A stretch of DNA of 64,000 bases, taken from NCBI GenBank assembly GCA_012862575.1, contig BLSF01000055.1, positions 3,698 through 67,697 on the forward strand, given 5' to 3'. This stretch comes from Parietichytrium sp. I65-24A (lineage: Eukaryota > Sar > Bigyra > Thraustochytrida > Thraustochytriidae). A program made the position numbers and the translations under genes. Below the pieces are notes generated by a model. It was not told the DNA's origin. It made no database searches and saw nothing but the letters and a program-made list of their open reading frames with translations. Shown here piece after piece: positions 47,928-58,600 of the stretch; position 1 is the first letter of the stretch, and every line of letters begins with the position of its first letter.

Positions 47928-49382
47928 TTATCTGGATGCGAAAACGGCCACAAGAGCCGAGACAAAGGTAGTTGCTGCGAGTTCTCTTGGAACGCCACTT
48001 GATGGGACCAAGGTTTGCACCGGTGCGTTGCTTGGCGCAATTGTAGGTTGATACGTTGGGGATTTAGAGGGCTTATTTGTTGGTTCCGGCGTTGGTGCTC
48101 TAGTTTCATTTTGAAGGGTAGGAGCAAAAGTGGTCGGGCTCTCGGTAGGCGACGCTGTTGGACTGTACGTCTCGCAGGAGATGACACATCCCATGCAATG
48201 CCCGTCGGAATCATTGTGCCACACGAATCCGGTTTCCGGGTTGGAGCACACAAAGAGCTCGTCAGGAGTGTCGTCTGTGCAAGTCGTGGTGTTGCTCCAT
48301 GCACGGCATTGCATCCAGCAATAGTGCTCACCTGACTCACACGCTGTAGCCGAATCTTCGAGTTGGCGCCCTCCAGTGCAACCAACGCCCACGCTTGTAG
48401 GGTCTTTGTCCACCACTGCGCGTATCTCCTGTGCACGATGTTCTTTAAAAGTGTAGCCAGAAGACTTTACAATCGCATCCTGAGGTGGCATAAACATGCG
48501 CCCATACCACAGCCTCATGTCATCGCTTGGTGCTGCGGAGCAAGAGTCTGCAAGCGAAAGGGAGTGTGGAACAGGGCGGAAATGCGCCTTGCAACTTCCG
48601 AACCACGTCTCGCTGCCTTGCCCCATCATGAACACGAGTGCATCGCCGTTCTCGGCGAAACTAGGCCGGAGGGCTCTTCCATCGGCCGTCTGTACAGTGA
48701 AACCGAGAGCAGAATCGATGTCCTGAACATCGCTCCCGCCGTTAAGCCAGAGAGAAGGAAGGAACGCAATGAAGAGTCCTTCATCTGTGTGCATGTCGAG
48801 GGACTTCTGGCCAGTACCTTCGCAGTTTGCTTGGTATGCATGGAAATGATCGAGGTGTTCCCCACTCTGAACGAAATCTACCAAGTCGCGGTAGGGCAAG
48901 GTCGGGGACTCGGCGATTGGCGCATGGCGTTCGTTTTCACTCCCACAGATGGAGTCGAGTTGTCGCACAACCGCGTCAGACACCTTCGTGACCAAGTTCC
49001 TGAGCTTATCGCTCCATTCAGAGAAGTGCATGCAGGCACTGGGGGTTTCCTTCACGAAGACGTCTTTTATGCCAAAGGAGCTGGCGTCGCCATTCAAAAC
49101 TGTCGCAGCAAACGTCTTGCGAATCGACCCGTCCACCAAAGCAAACGTGGCCATGGTATCCGAATGCCTCAGGCACTCTGCCGCACTGAGCATTGCATTA
49201 TTGCGCATCTCGCGAAGACCCGGCACTCCGGTCACCTGAAACATGCCCTCCAAAGTTGCCGCTTGGGCAAGAAGTGCGGACGGATTGCCATGCTGGATAC
49301 CGGCAAAGTCAATCTCGGGCAGGACGAACTCGGAGCCAGCCGCGCCCATCACAATCGACCCAAATACCATGAGCTTGTGCAT
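47928..49382 (-). CDS. Secreted 2OG-Fe(II) dioxygenase-like protein, probably GPI-anchored
   Basis: 484 residues from the ATG at 49382, which begins a signal peptide (MHKLMVFGSIVMGAAGS). The next segment, LPEIDFAGI, looks like the start of the DIOX_N domain of isopenicillin-N-synthase-type oxygenases. The iron triad is suggested by HTD (H198, D200) and the His in RPVPHSL (H273). A Cys-rich module (about 345-410; CWMQC, CMGCVISC) follows, then a Pro/Ser/Thr tail (PTASPTESPT) like those on stramenopile surface proteins, and a hydrophobic end (ATTFVSALVAVFA) after a small-residue site, fitting a GPI-attachment signal. Dioxygenases of this class are normally cytosolic, so a secreted one is unusual. 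Activity is likely but unproven. Confidence 0.72.
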   Translation of the reverse strand: MHKLMVFGSIVMGAAGSEFVLPEIDFAGIQHGNPSALLAQAATLEGMFQVTGVPGLREMRNNAMLSAAECLRHSDTMATFALVDGSIRKTFAATVLNGDASSFGIKDVFVKETPSACMHFSEWSDKLRNLVTKVSDAVVRQLDSICGSENERHAPIAESPTLPYRDLVDFVQSGEHLDHFHAYQANCEGTGQKSLDMHTDEGLFIAFLPSLWLNGGSDVQDIDSALGFTVQTADGRALRPSFAENGDALVFMMGQGSETWFGSCKAHFRPVPHSLSLADSCSAAPSDDMRLWYGRMFMPPQDAIVKSSGYTFKEHRAQEIRAVVDKDPTSVGVGCTGGRQLEDSATACESGEHYCWMQCRAWSNTTTCTDDTPDELFVCSNPETGFVWHNDSDGHCMGCVISCETYSPTASPTESPTTFAPTLQNETRAPTPEPTNKPSKSPTYQPTIAPSNAPVQTLVPSSGVPRELAATTFVSALVAVFASR

Positions 49383-51157
49383 CGTGCTAAACTTTTCCCT
49401 TTTGAATTCGAGGTACTTGCTGCGTCGGTCTCTCACCGTGCGTGCGCGTGTACGTTCACGTTCACTTTCCTCGTCTCAGAGGCTCAATGTGATTCTGGGT
49501 CTGCTTGCAGGACAGCGCATTGTATGGACCGATCCCATGGGGCGCCATATCTACCCATGGACAAACGACTGGGTACTGAGTACTGAGCACTGCACTGTCT
49601 TCTTGCAAGACCAAGCTGCATCTCATCGCAGCGAAACGTAAGGAGAAGGTCGGCGTTTCCCTTCCTGCCTTCTCTCTCATGCTCGTGGCATCTCGTGGCA
49701 TCGCCTTGATACAAGAGAGGACGGAGAGAGATAGATAGACATAGACATAGAGAGAGAGAGAGAGAGAATGTGCGTGTGTGTGATGAGCAGTGGACGGCAA
49801 GACGTAACTTTATTCGCACCATCCCGCGCGACATTTGGCCGCACGGGACCGATAAGTCCCTGTACCATACCGGTACCATGGTACTCAGTACCCCACCCAT
49901 TCTCGACCAAGGCTCGTCGACACGGGTCCCAGCGCCAATGCAGGTTGACTAGGTTGACTACCTGCTTGTCCTTTTGTTTCACGACATTTGCTCCTCCGTC
50001 TCATTTGTCTCTTTCGTCTCACTAGCCTGTTTGGAAGAGCGCGGGAAGAGACGCACGGAATAAATAAATGGTTTATCTCGCTGCAACACGCGCTTCCTCT
50101 CGCAGCTCGCCAGTCTCCGTCCGCTCCCGATCTGACACGCACATGAACTCAAATGGTTGCATTGTCTATCGCGTGGAATCTATGATGGGCGAGTGAAAAA
50201 GTGGAGTTTGTTTTTAATTCTTCGACGGAATGGCTCGATCTGTCGTTCGATCTGTCGCATTCGCATTCTCATTCGCAGTCCAACACTCCTTTGAAGAATG
50301 TCGAAAAGACGCAGTTTGTGCGTTCAGTGAATCAGTGAATCAGTGAATCAGTGAATCAGTGTATCAGCCAACCAGCACAACCCGCACTGATAGAACTGAT
50401 ACACTGAGTGCGCAGGATACACAGGATACACAGGATACGCAAGATGAAGTGACGCCACGAAGTGCAGTGTAAACAAACACTATCGGAAGGTGTGGTGAAA
50501 GACATGCACGACATTTGAGTCGGGTACGCATCTCTTTCGAAATGCAGTAATCGCGGTAATAATGGCGGGCAGTGGAGAACGCAAAGCGGGGATGGGATGC
50601 TTTCTTCTTTCTTCTTTCTTCTTTTTTTGTTATTATCGTGTTGCTTTCTTTCTTTCTTTCTTTCTTTCGTACAGTTTGCAGATATTTGCTTTATGCTTTT
50701 TGCAGTTTGCAGTTTGCAGTTTGCGAAGCAATGTCAGTACTCGAGTAACTCGAGTACTCACTCTTTCATGGGTTTGCAAAACAACGAGAGTGGTAAAAGT
50801 GGTCCGGAAAAACATAGACGCAAGTTGGAAATCCTACTATTGATTTTGAAATTTGGAGAGTCTTTGCTTTGACTATTAGCTAGCTAGGCTAGAGCTGCCC
50901 AAATTCACGAATAGGCGTCTTTCCAGCGCTCGACGCCTCGACGGTTTTTTCGTTTCGCAGATTTTCTTCCTTCCCAGTCTTCCCAGAGTTCCTGTTTCCT
51001 CGCTGAACCCGCGGGGAACAGGAACGTTCCGGAACCGGTCCGCGGCGCGCCCCCCTTCCCTCCTTCCTCCTCCCTCCTTCCCCTCTTCCGCCCCGGGCTC
51101 CCTGCTACCGCCTCCCTACCGCGCACCCCTAGCAAAACGGCCGCGGGGCGCGAGAGC
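49383..51157. promoter_or_regulatory. 1.8-kb divergent region with palindromes and microsatellites
   Basis: It lies between the dioxygenase-like gene (-) and the second phosphatase-like gene (+). It contains (GA)n at about 49748-49768, GTACCATACCGGTACCATGG at about 49861-49880, an 8-base CAGTGAAT array at about 50324-50366, (TTTC)n at 50644-50668 and a GAGTACTC palindrome near 50752. No gene is supported. Confidence 0.42.
50324..50366. repeat. CAGTGAAT tandem array
   Basis: About five consecutive 8-base units, with one change in the last. Confidence 0.9.
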
Positions 51158-53293
51158 ATGCTGTGCGCGGACGACGCGAGCACGGGTTCTTCCGAGGCCG
51201 AGGACCTCCTCAACGACCCGCACGGAACGTTCCTGGAACTGCGCGGCCGTTCGTTCAGCGGCGATTACGACTATGAAGCGGCGGCGGGAGAGAGAGACGC
51301 GGCGGTTCTGCGGTCGGACCAGTCGCTGGCGAACGATGAGGCGACTTCGACTGCGGCGAACGTGGCGACTGCGGCGGAGAGCGGCAGTCCCCTAACTGCG
51401 GAGGACGCGGAGTGCGAGGAAGAGCTGCGGACGCTCAAGCTGGCGCGGCTGGCGGGGTACTCGGGCGGCGCGGAGCGCGTGGCGCGCGCGGTGGAGGGGG
51501 CGATGCGCTGGTGCCGCTGCGCCATGCTCCTCCTGCTCGCGTGCGTGGCCGCGCTCGCGCTCGCGCGCGACTCGCGCGACTCGGCTGGTGGCGGCGGCGG
51601 CGGTTCTCCCGCGCAGAACCCGGGCGGGGACGCGGGCGAGAACCCGCACGAGGAGCTGGCGGAGGTGGAGGGGATGTTCGTGAACCTGGAGGTGTACGCG
51701 GTGCGCGACGTGGTGCTGCGGCTGGGGCCCGCGGGGACGATGGTGGTGGCGTTCACGGTGGAGGAGGATCGCGCGGCGGCGGCGGCGGAGGCGACGGGCT
51801 CGCAGGAAGAGGGGTGCGCGGAACCGGCGACGGACATGTTCTTCGTGCGCGCCCGCGCGAGGAGCAGCGGCGCGGCACGAGCAATGGAGAGGGTCGCAGC
51901 AGCGAGGCACGTGGGGTGCGTCGCGGCGGAGGACAACGCGCGCCGCGTGTGGCACTTTTACGACGCCCTGCTCGAGGGCCTTCCCTCAGGAACCGTCTGG
52001 GCATACGTCGTGGGTCAGCTCTTCGACAGCCACGCCTCCCCGCAGGAGCTCCCGCAGACCAACGCGGGCGTATTTACCTCCTGGTTCCGCACTCTGCCGG
52101 CCGCCAGGGACCAGACGGTCGTGGCTTTCGTCGGCGAGACCGGCGCAGATGGCCGCGAATACGTGTTCTCCAGCCTGGCCGCCCGCGCGGGCAAGAACCT
52201 ACACGCGCTGGTACACGTGGGCAGCATGGCCGTCGCGGACGACCAGACGCCGTGCGAGGGCGCGGCACAGGGGTGCGAGTACAACTGCTCGGCTGCTTTG
52301 GGCGCCGGTAACGCGACGTGCGCCGGCACCCATCGCGCCACAGACCTGCGGATGGACCGGTGGGCCGCCTTCTTTGACGAAATCCAGCGAGTCTCCGCGA
52401 GGATCCCAATGCTGGTGGCAAGGGGTAGTATGGACAATGACCTTGTGTGGTTCTTCAAGTTCAGGCCCCCGGCCATACACCCGCACGACGCCAACGAGGA
52501 GCGCTTGCCAAGCAACGCCCGCCGCATCCTGGACATGTTTCGGACCACGCTCAAGGGCAGGCCGGCGGCGCTGCAACAAGCTTACCTGAATGAACTTCTT
52601 GCCGAGCCTTACTTTTACGAGACTTCCGTGGGGCCGTACCAGATTGTGTCGCTCCAAACCGAGGACAATGCCGTGGATCCCTTGGAATCCGGCGCCAGCG
52701 GCGACAGTTTCGATCAGTGGAGGTTCGACAGCCACTTTGGCCCGGCGTCCCCGCAGTACACCTGGGCCAAGCAGGTCCTTTCCGCAGGAAGTGCGGAGCA
52801 AAGTATCGGGCAATCATTAAAGTGGAAGGTCGCCCTCTCTCACCGGCCTCTGCTGCCCTCTTTTAAGGAAGCACCGGATTGCAGCGCCGAACGTTCTCTG
52901 CCGTGGTACAGATGCAAGTTCCGGCAGACGTATCTCCCTCTTCTGGAGGCTGCGCAAGTTTCGCTTGTAGTGAGCGGCCACGAGCACCACTACTCCCGCT
53001 CGAAGCCACTCGCGTACAATGCCACAGCGGACTCGGTCAGAGTGACAGACGTGGATCGGTGGCTTCCCACTCTGGCGATTGTGGGATGCGGCGGGAGCGA
53101 GCTGACAGCGACTTGGCGAACGGCGCAGGAACCAAACTGGGAGGCAATGCGAAATAATGATTATTATTGTTATAGCACGTTAGGTCCATCTGGCGGATCC
53201 AAAGTTCACTGGCGCACATTCGCGGCAAATAAAGGCGACAAAGTTCTGGACACTGTTGATCTGATCCCGGCAATAAATACTAGGGCACCGTGA
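51158..53293 (+). CDS. Purple-acid-phosphatase paralogue with lost metal ligands (pseudophosphatase)
   Basis: 711 residues from the ATG at 51158. The architecture matches the protein at 45169-47286: acidic cytosolic part, one membrane segment (CAMLLLLACVAALALA, about 115-130), fibronectin-like region, metallophosphatase domain. The two are plainly paralogous (e.g. HHYSRSKP, LVWFFKFRPP here and LIWFFKFRPP there). Four of seven ligands are replaced: GETG (Asp to Glu327), GSMAV (Asp to Ser356, Tyr to Val359) and GSMDND (Asn to Ser424). The adjacent catalytic His is Met425. The three His of SHRP and GHEHH (H562, H608, H610) remain. The frame is intact and the fold conserved, which argues for a non-enzymatic role, not decay. 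The first 1 kb is far more GC-rich than the sister gene. Confidence 0.87.
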   Translation: MLCADDASTGSSEAEDLLNDPHGTFLELRGRSFSGDYDYEAAAGERDAAVLRSDQSLANDEATSTAANVATAAESGSPLTAEDAECEEELRTLKLARLAGYSGGAERVARAVEGAMRWCRCAMLLLLACVAALALARDSRDSAGGGGGGSPAQNPGGDAGENPHEELAEVEGMFVNLEVYAVRDVVLRLGPAGTMVVAFTVEEDRAAAAAEATGSQEEGCAEPATDMFFVRARARSSGAARAMERVAAARHVGCVAAEDNARRVWHFYDALLEGLPSGTVWAYVVGQLFDSHASPQELPQTNAGVFTSWFRTLPAARDQTVVAFVGETGADGREYVFSSLAARAGKNLHALVHVGSMAVADDQTPCEGAAQGCEYNCSAALGAGNATCAGTHRATDLRMDRWAAFFDEIQRVSARIPMLVARGSMDNDLVWFFKFRPPAIHPHDANEERLPSNARRILDMFRTTLKGRPAALQQAYLNELLAEPYFYETSVGPYQIVSLQTEDNAVDPLESGASGDSFDQWRFDSHFGPASPQYTWAKQVLSAGSAEQSIGQSLKWKVALSHRPLLPSFKEAPDCSAERSLPWYRCKFRQTYLPLLEAAQVSLVVSGHEHHYSRSKPLAYNATADSVRVTDVDRWLPTLAIVGCGGSELTATWRTAQEPNWEAMRNNDYYCYSTLGPSGGSKVHWRTFAANKGDKVLDTVDLIPAINTRAP

Positions 53294-53458
53294 GTCTTCC
53301 GAACCGTTGGATGGGTTTGATGGTGTGTATTTGTATATGACTGGTCTTTTCTTCCCTCCCTCCCTTCTTCCCCCGGGAGTTGCACCCATCAAAAGTGCAG
53401 GCCAATAAGAGCGCAATTCAAGAGCTTGGCACGTAGCCGCATCACTCGCGCACTCTCT

Positions 53459-55632
53459 CTACTTCTTCTCTTCAAAGATGGGTGCGACCTTCTCGATGAT
53501 AACATCCACAACTTGAGGCTCAGCAAGGGTGCTGATGTCTCCGAGCTGGTCAGCTTCATTCGAGATAATCTTGCGAAGCACACGGCGCATCACCTTTCCG
53601 GAGCGGGTTTTTGGCAACCCAGGGACTGGGACGATGTAGTCTGGAGTGGCAAATGGCCCAATGACCCTGCGCACCTGCTGCTTGAGATCCTGAATCAAAG
53701 TAGGGGTCTCTTCCACACCAGCACGGCAAATGACAAAGCATGCGATACCCTCTCCCTTGACCTCATGTGGGAATGACACCACCGCTGCTTCTGCGATCTC
53801 TGGGTATGCAACAAGCGCGGATTCTGTGCATGAAGACGTTTGTAATAAATAAATAACAAAAAACCGTGTAAGTATAATGTTGATCTCGTCAGGCAGTCAC
53901 ATCCACAAGAAGAAGAAGGCGGCTCCTCGATCATAGGACGGCCAGATATGAGGCCACGCCAGGCCAGATGCAGAGCGGGGAAAAGCACAAGGAATCGTGA
54001 AAACTTACCAATGTCTGCTGAGCCAAGGCGGTGGCCAGATGTGTTGATCACGTCATCCACGCGTCCAGTAATCCAAATGTATCCGTCCTTGTCACGCATG
54101 CAACCATCTCCAGTAAAGTAGTATCCAGGGTATGGCCTCAGGTATCCGTTCAAGTAGCGCTCATGAGTGTTGTACACAGTGCGCGTCATCGATGGCCATG
54201 GTTTAGATACACAGAGAACGCCTTCTGACTCTTCGCCATTCACAGGCTCCAGCACCTTTCCGGAGGTTGGGTCAAGCACAGCAAGCTCGATCCCGAAGAA
54301 TGGAAATGTAGCACTGCCAGGCTTCATTGGGGTGCAGCCGGGGAGTGGGGTCACGATGATACCACCAGTTTCGGTCTGCCAGTATGTGTCAACCACCGCG
54401 CACCTCTTCTTGCCGATGTGCTCGTAGTACCACTGCCAAGCAGCCGGGTTGATTGGCTCTCCGACAGACCCAAGGACGCGCAGGGTACTGAGATCGTACT
54501 TTTCGATCACATCGGTCCCGTGCCTCATGAGCGCGCGAATAGCGGTTGGCGCAGTGTAAAACTGTGTGATCTTGTAGCGCTGAACGCAATCCCAATACCG
54601 TCCTGCGTCCGGATAAAGCGGGGTGCTTTCGAAGAGCAAGGTGGTTGCTCCGTTGGAAAGAGGGCCGTAGATGATGTACGAGTGCCCGGTGATCCATCCT
54701 GCGTCCGCCATGCAAGCATACACGTCATCTGGGCGGTAGTCAAAGATGTATTTGTGAGTCATGGAGGTGTACAGCATGTATCCAGCGGTAGTGTGCGCCA
54801 CGCCCTTTGGCTTTCCGGTGGATCCGCTGGTGTACAGGTAAAACATGGTGTCCTCAGAATCCATGGTCTCGGGTGGGCAGTATGGCTTCTGGCCCATCAT
54901 CTCTGGCTCCATCCAAAGATCGCGAGATTCATCGAATGGGACATCAGTACCTGTCCGCTTGAACACAAACACGCGCTTGATGAAGTCGCACCCTTCAAGT
55001 GCAGTGTCGACGCATTTTTTGAGCTGCACTTTTTTGCCGCCGCGAATGCCCTCATCGCAAGTGAAGACCCACTTGCTGTGAACATCGACAATACGGTCGC
55101 GGAGGGCGTCAGAGCTGAAGCCAGCAAAGACAACGCTGTGAGCGGCACCGATGCGGCAGCAGGCGAGCATCACGAAAACGACCTCCGGCACCATCGGCAT
55201 GTACACAGTGACTGGGTCGCCCTTCTTCACGCCCCACTTTTTGAGCACGTTGGCAATGCGGCACACGTATTGGAGAGTCTGGCGGAACGTAAACTTTTTG
55301 CAGTCGCCAGGCTCATCCCCCTCCCAGATGATTGCCACCTTGTCGCCATTTCCGGCCTCCACATGGCGGTCGAGGCACTGCACGGAGGCATTGAGCTTTC
55401 CGCCCACGAACCACGCCACGTCGCCTTCCTCGAGCGACCCGATCTGCACCGAGTCGTACATGCGCTCCCACTGCAGGAATTTCTTCGCGTTCTCATCCCA
55501 AAACCCGTTCGGGTCGCTGATGGACCGCTCGTACATCTGCTTGTACGCGTCCATGCCCTGAATGTGAGCGCCTTTCACGCTGTGCTCGTTCGGCTCCACC
55601 ACCACATCGTGCGGCACCTTTTGCTGTGTCAT
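53459..55632 (-). CDS. ACS: Acetyl-CoA synthetase
   Basis: Two exons, 54009-55632 and 53459-53823, giving 662 residues, the usual length. The start is the ATG at 55632 (MTQQKVPHD); the open sequence above it is translated GAAT repeat. Landmarks are the adenylate-forming P-loop YTSGSTGKPKGV, WQTETGG, GHRLGSADI joined by splicing to ESALVAYP, and the C-terminal SGKVMRR, whose Lys is the catalytic residue that is acetylated in regulated members. The enzyme makes acetyl-CoA from acetate, ATP and CoA. No targeting peptide or peroxisomal signal is seen, so a cytosolic location is likely. The long plus-strand frame opposite is a shadow. Confidence 0.95.
53824..54008 (-). other. Intron (185 bases)
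   Basis: On the minus strand the donor is GTAAGT beginning at 54008 and the acceptor GCACAG ends at 53824. It splits a Glu codon after its first base. Removing it joins SADI to ESALVAYPEIAEAAV, as expected for this family. Confidence 0.93.
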
Positions 55633-55648
55633 TTTCGCGCGACCGACC

Positions 55649-55674
55649 GAATGAATGAATGAATGAATGAATGA
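55649..55674. repeat. (GAAT)n microsatellite in the ACS 5' flank
   Basis: Six units of GAAT lie about 20 bases ahead of the ACS start codon, likely within the leader. Confidence 0.9.
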
Positions 55675-58600
55675 GAATATCGACAACGTCCGACGATCTC
55701 CCAATCGATGCCACTATGTATCGATCTGTCGATGATCTAATCAACCTCACCTGCTTCTCCAACCCGTCCACAATAGCCAAACGTCTCAACTAATTCACCA
55801 CCGCAGAAACAAACACCAGAACACCTTCTTCTGATCTCGCCCGACTGAGTTTGGGGTCTGCCAACCCGCATCTCTTTCCGCATTGGAAAGTGAATGAATG
55901 AATGTCCACGCTCATGCTATCTCTCTCCTGCTCCCACTCCACTTCTACTGAAAAACATAGCTATCCTTAGCGCCCGTGGTCTGCTTCCGACGAGCACAAG
56001 ATACTTTTACACAGGAGTACTACTAGTGTAGCTAGAGGATTACTTTATCGACTATATGTGCTGGATACCTGAAATTCTACAGTTTTATACAGTACGGTAC
56101 CTAGCACAGAGCTGGAAACCCGTGGATAGTGTTTGTGGTAGATAAGGGGTATCGTGGATCCAGACGGGAGAGGGGAGGGTGCTAGTGCATATGATAGAAT
56201 ATAATAGCTTAAGGTGGTGTAGACATCATTATCCGGATCGTTACACGAGGTTCGTACGAATCCCCAGTCGTGGCTATGATAATGATTCATATGGTTATTA
56301 CTATGAGGGCCGACCTCCTTCTATCCCGGCCGCTACTAGTTGACTAAACAGGCTATTGTATCACCACTAAGAGGGTCTACTAACGACAGACTGAGTCTGT
56401 CTTGTGTACTAGACTAACGATTATATAATAATGTAGCACTCGAGTATTCCCAGTTCAAAAGCTTTTCGGAACTGATCCTATCTCAAAATGGTATTTTTTT
56501 GTTTTGTTTTCGGTCAAATTCGGGCAATCTCATTCCAAAGAGCATTAGTATTGCCATAAGAGTCATCCCGATCAAGATCAAAATCACTCACTCACAGAAC
56601 AGCGGAAACGGGAAAGCAAAAGAGATAAGTTAGATAGATAGAGATAGAGAGGAGGAGAGAGATCCGAGTGTTCTGAGAGTGGCGCACTCTCTGTGCTATC
56701 TGCGCACAGCTCTCGTAAGCGCACGTCTAGCTCGCTGGCTAGGTGCTTGTACCAGGGATAGAAGAAAAAGAAATTGCTCTTCAGTTCCTTCGCGCATTTT
56801 CACAGTCAACATTTTGATTGATTGAGCGACAATTGGTTGACAGTGCGTGAGGTCCTTTCGTCCAAACACAAGGGCACTTTTTTCAATCGAAAAGAAAGAA
56901 AGAAAGCAAATGAATGGAAGAATGCAAATGAAAGGAAGGTATGCACTTTCGTATACTTTCGTGTCCGTCGAGGCGAGGTTCGTCGTCCTTCACATTCAAG
57001 TCAGTCAAGTCAGACGATCTTCAGCAAGCCACACGAACTACCTTTAGCTAAAACGCGCCCTCCTAATCCTCCAGGCGCCTCTTACCCAGGGCGCTAACTG
57101 CGCCCCTACCCATCCCAGGGTGTAGCTATGCGAGCTAGTAGGAAGGAAGATGCGGCTGCGTGGCAGTGCTGCGTAGAAAGAGAGATGGATAGATAGATAG
57201 ATAGATAGATGGATGAAGAGGAAGAGGAAAGAAGACGTGTTGGACGATCAGTGGGATCAGTGGGATGAGTGCAAGCACAGAGTACCAGGTACCAGGTATG
57301 GATGTCTTGGAAAGAGAGAAGTGCAACATAAGCTTAGTTCAACAGTTGAAATGAATGAGTTGTCCGACAAGTTCGCTTTGGTGTCTTTTGCGACTTTTGC
57401 GATGCGAATGGCTTCCTTTCTTCCTGCTCCTTTCTTGTTCAACGTGTTCTCTTTCTTTCCCTCTTTCCATTCTTTCCCTGCGGGTCTTGAGGAGAGCATG
57501 AGGAAGGAGAAGCAAGAGTTACTGATGGTAAGCAGTCTTCTATGAGAACGAGTCATCGGCAACAGATCGACGAACAAACAAACCCGCCCGTTGGCAGTGA
57601 CTGACTTCAAGTTCGAGCTTGAACGACTTCTCCATAAATCAAAATACAAATCAATTCGAAAACATTCATTTTGGTAAACGCACAAACGCACATGCTCATG
57701 ATAAATAAGCTGTTCTTGCTGAAGGAATTCAATACAGGTTATCTCGAAGCATCGAAGCACAAGACGCCCGCCTGCCAGTGTTCTCTGTAGTCGCTGTAGG
57801 CACTGTGGCGCGCAGTCGCGCAGCTGGTCGGGTCGGCCCTGCTCTTAGCACAAGTCGGTCGTCACTTTAACTCAGGAGTCCCCTGCGACAAAAGAAGACA
57901 CAAAGACCAGAAAGATAGATTGACAGACAGATTCATTCATGGTTTCATTGGTTTCATTGGTTTCATTTGTTTTATTCCCCCTCACCTCGTTATCGTTTCT
58001 CCTTTTTGCCCAAGCTGAACGTCTGAGATAAGCTTAGTCTCAGTCGACTCAAATGTCGGACGCTCGGGGTGTCTCGGAGAACGGAGAACGGAGGATGAGC
58101 GATAGTTTGATGGATTGATTGAGAGCGAGCCCAAGAGCGTCGCTGTCCCAACAGAAAAGAAAAACGAATTTTCTCATTTACACTGCTTTACTGTCAACAA
58201 CTTGAATGAAACAGGAAAAGAAAAGACAGACCCCATCCTGTACTCCGTATCCTGTTCGCGTCCGTCGTGTTGGCAGGCAAGTCTGTCTCGTGCTGGCATG
58301 TGCTGGCGCAGCCTGGCAGCAACACCAATAAAATCAATCAAGAGCTTTGTCTGCTTTGTCGTAAAATCATCCCGCGAACATCAGCGGATCGCACGCACGA
58401 CTCGCACGACCTCGTGAGGACCTTGCAGTGATCCGACTCGGACGACGGAGAACGAAAGCAGGAAAGAATCGAAGCATGGAAGAACGGCAAGTTGGACGCT
58501 ACAAGTTCGTTCCTCCTTCTGAACATTTCTGAATTCTGAATTCTGAACTCTGTAATCCCTGCTTTCTGCCTTCTGAGTCTGAATGTCAAATACAAACGAA

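Noticed and set aside
48363-49586. 407-codon plus-strand frame
   Set aside because: It is antisense to the secreted dioxygenase-like gene, whose signal peptide and motifs are convincing.
50324-50366. Possible CRISPR-like array
   Set aside because: The units are 8 bases with no spacers; it is an ordinary microsatellite in eukaryotic DNA.
51412-52311. 299-codon Gly/Arg-rich plus-strand frame
   Set aside because: An alternative frame of the GC-rich pseudophosphatase gene; low-complexity product.
54418-55662. 414-codon plus-strand frame
   Set aside because: It lies exactly opposite the acetyl-CoA synthetase exon and has no domain; a shadow of codon bias.
56236-56270. Possible tRNA T-arm (GGTTCGTACGAATCC)
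   Set aside because: The stem does not pair correctly and no cloverleaf can be drawn around it on either strand.
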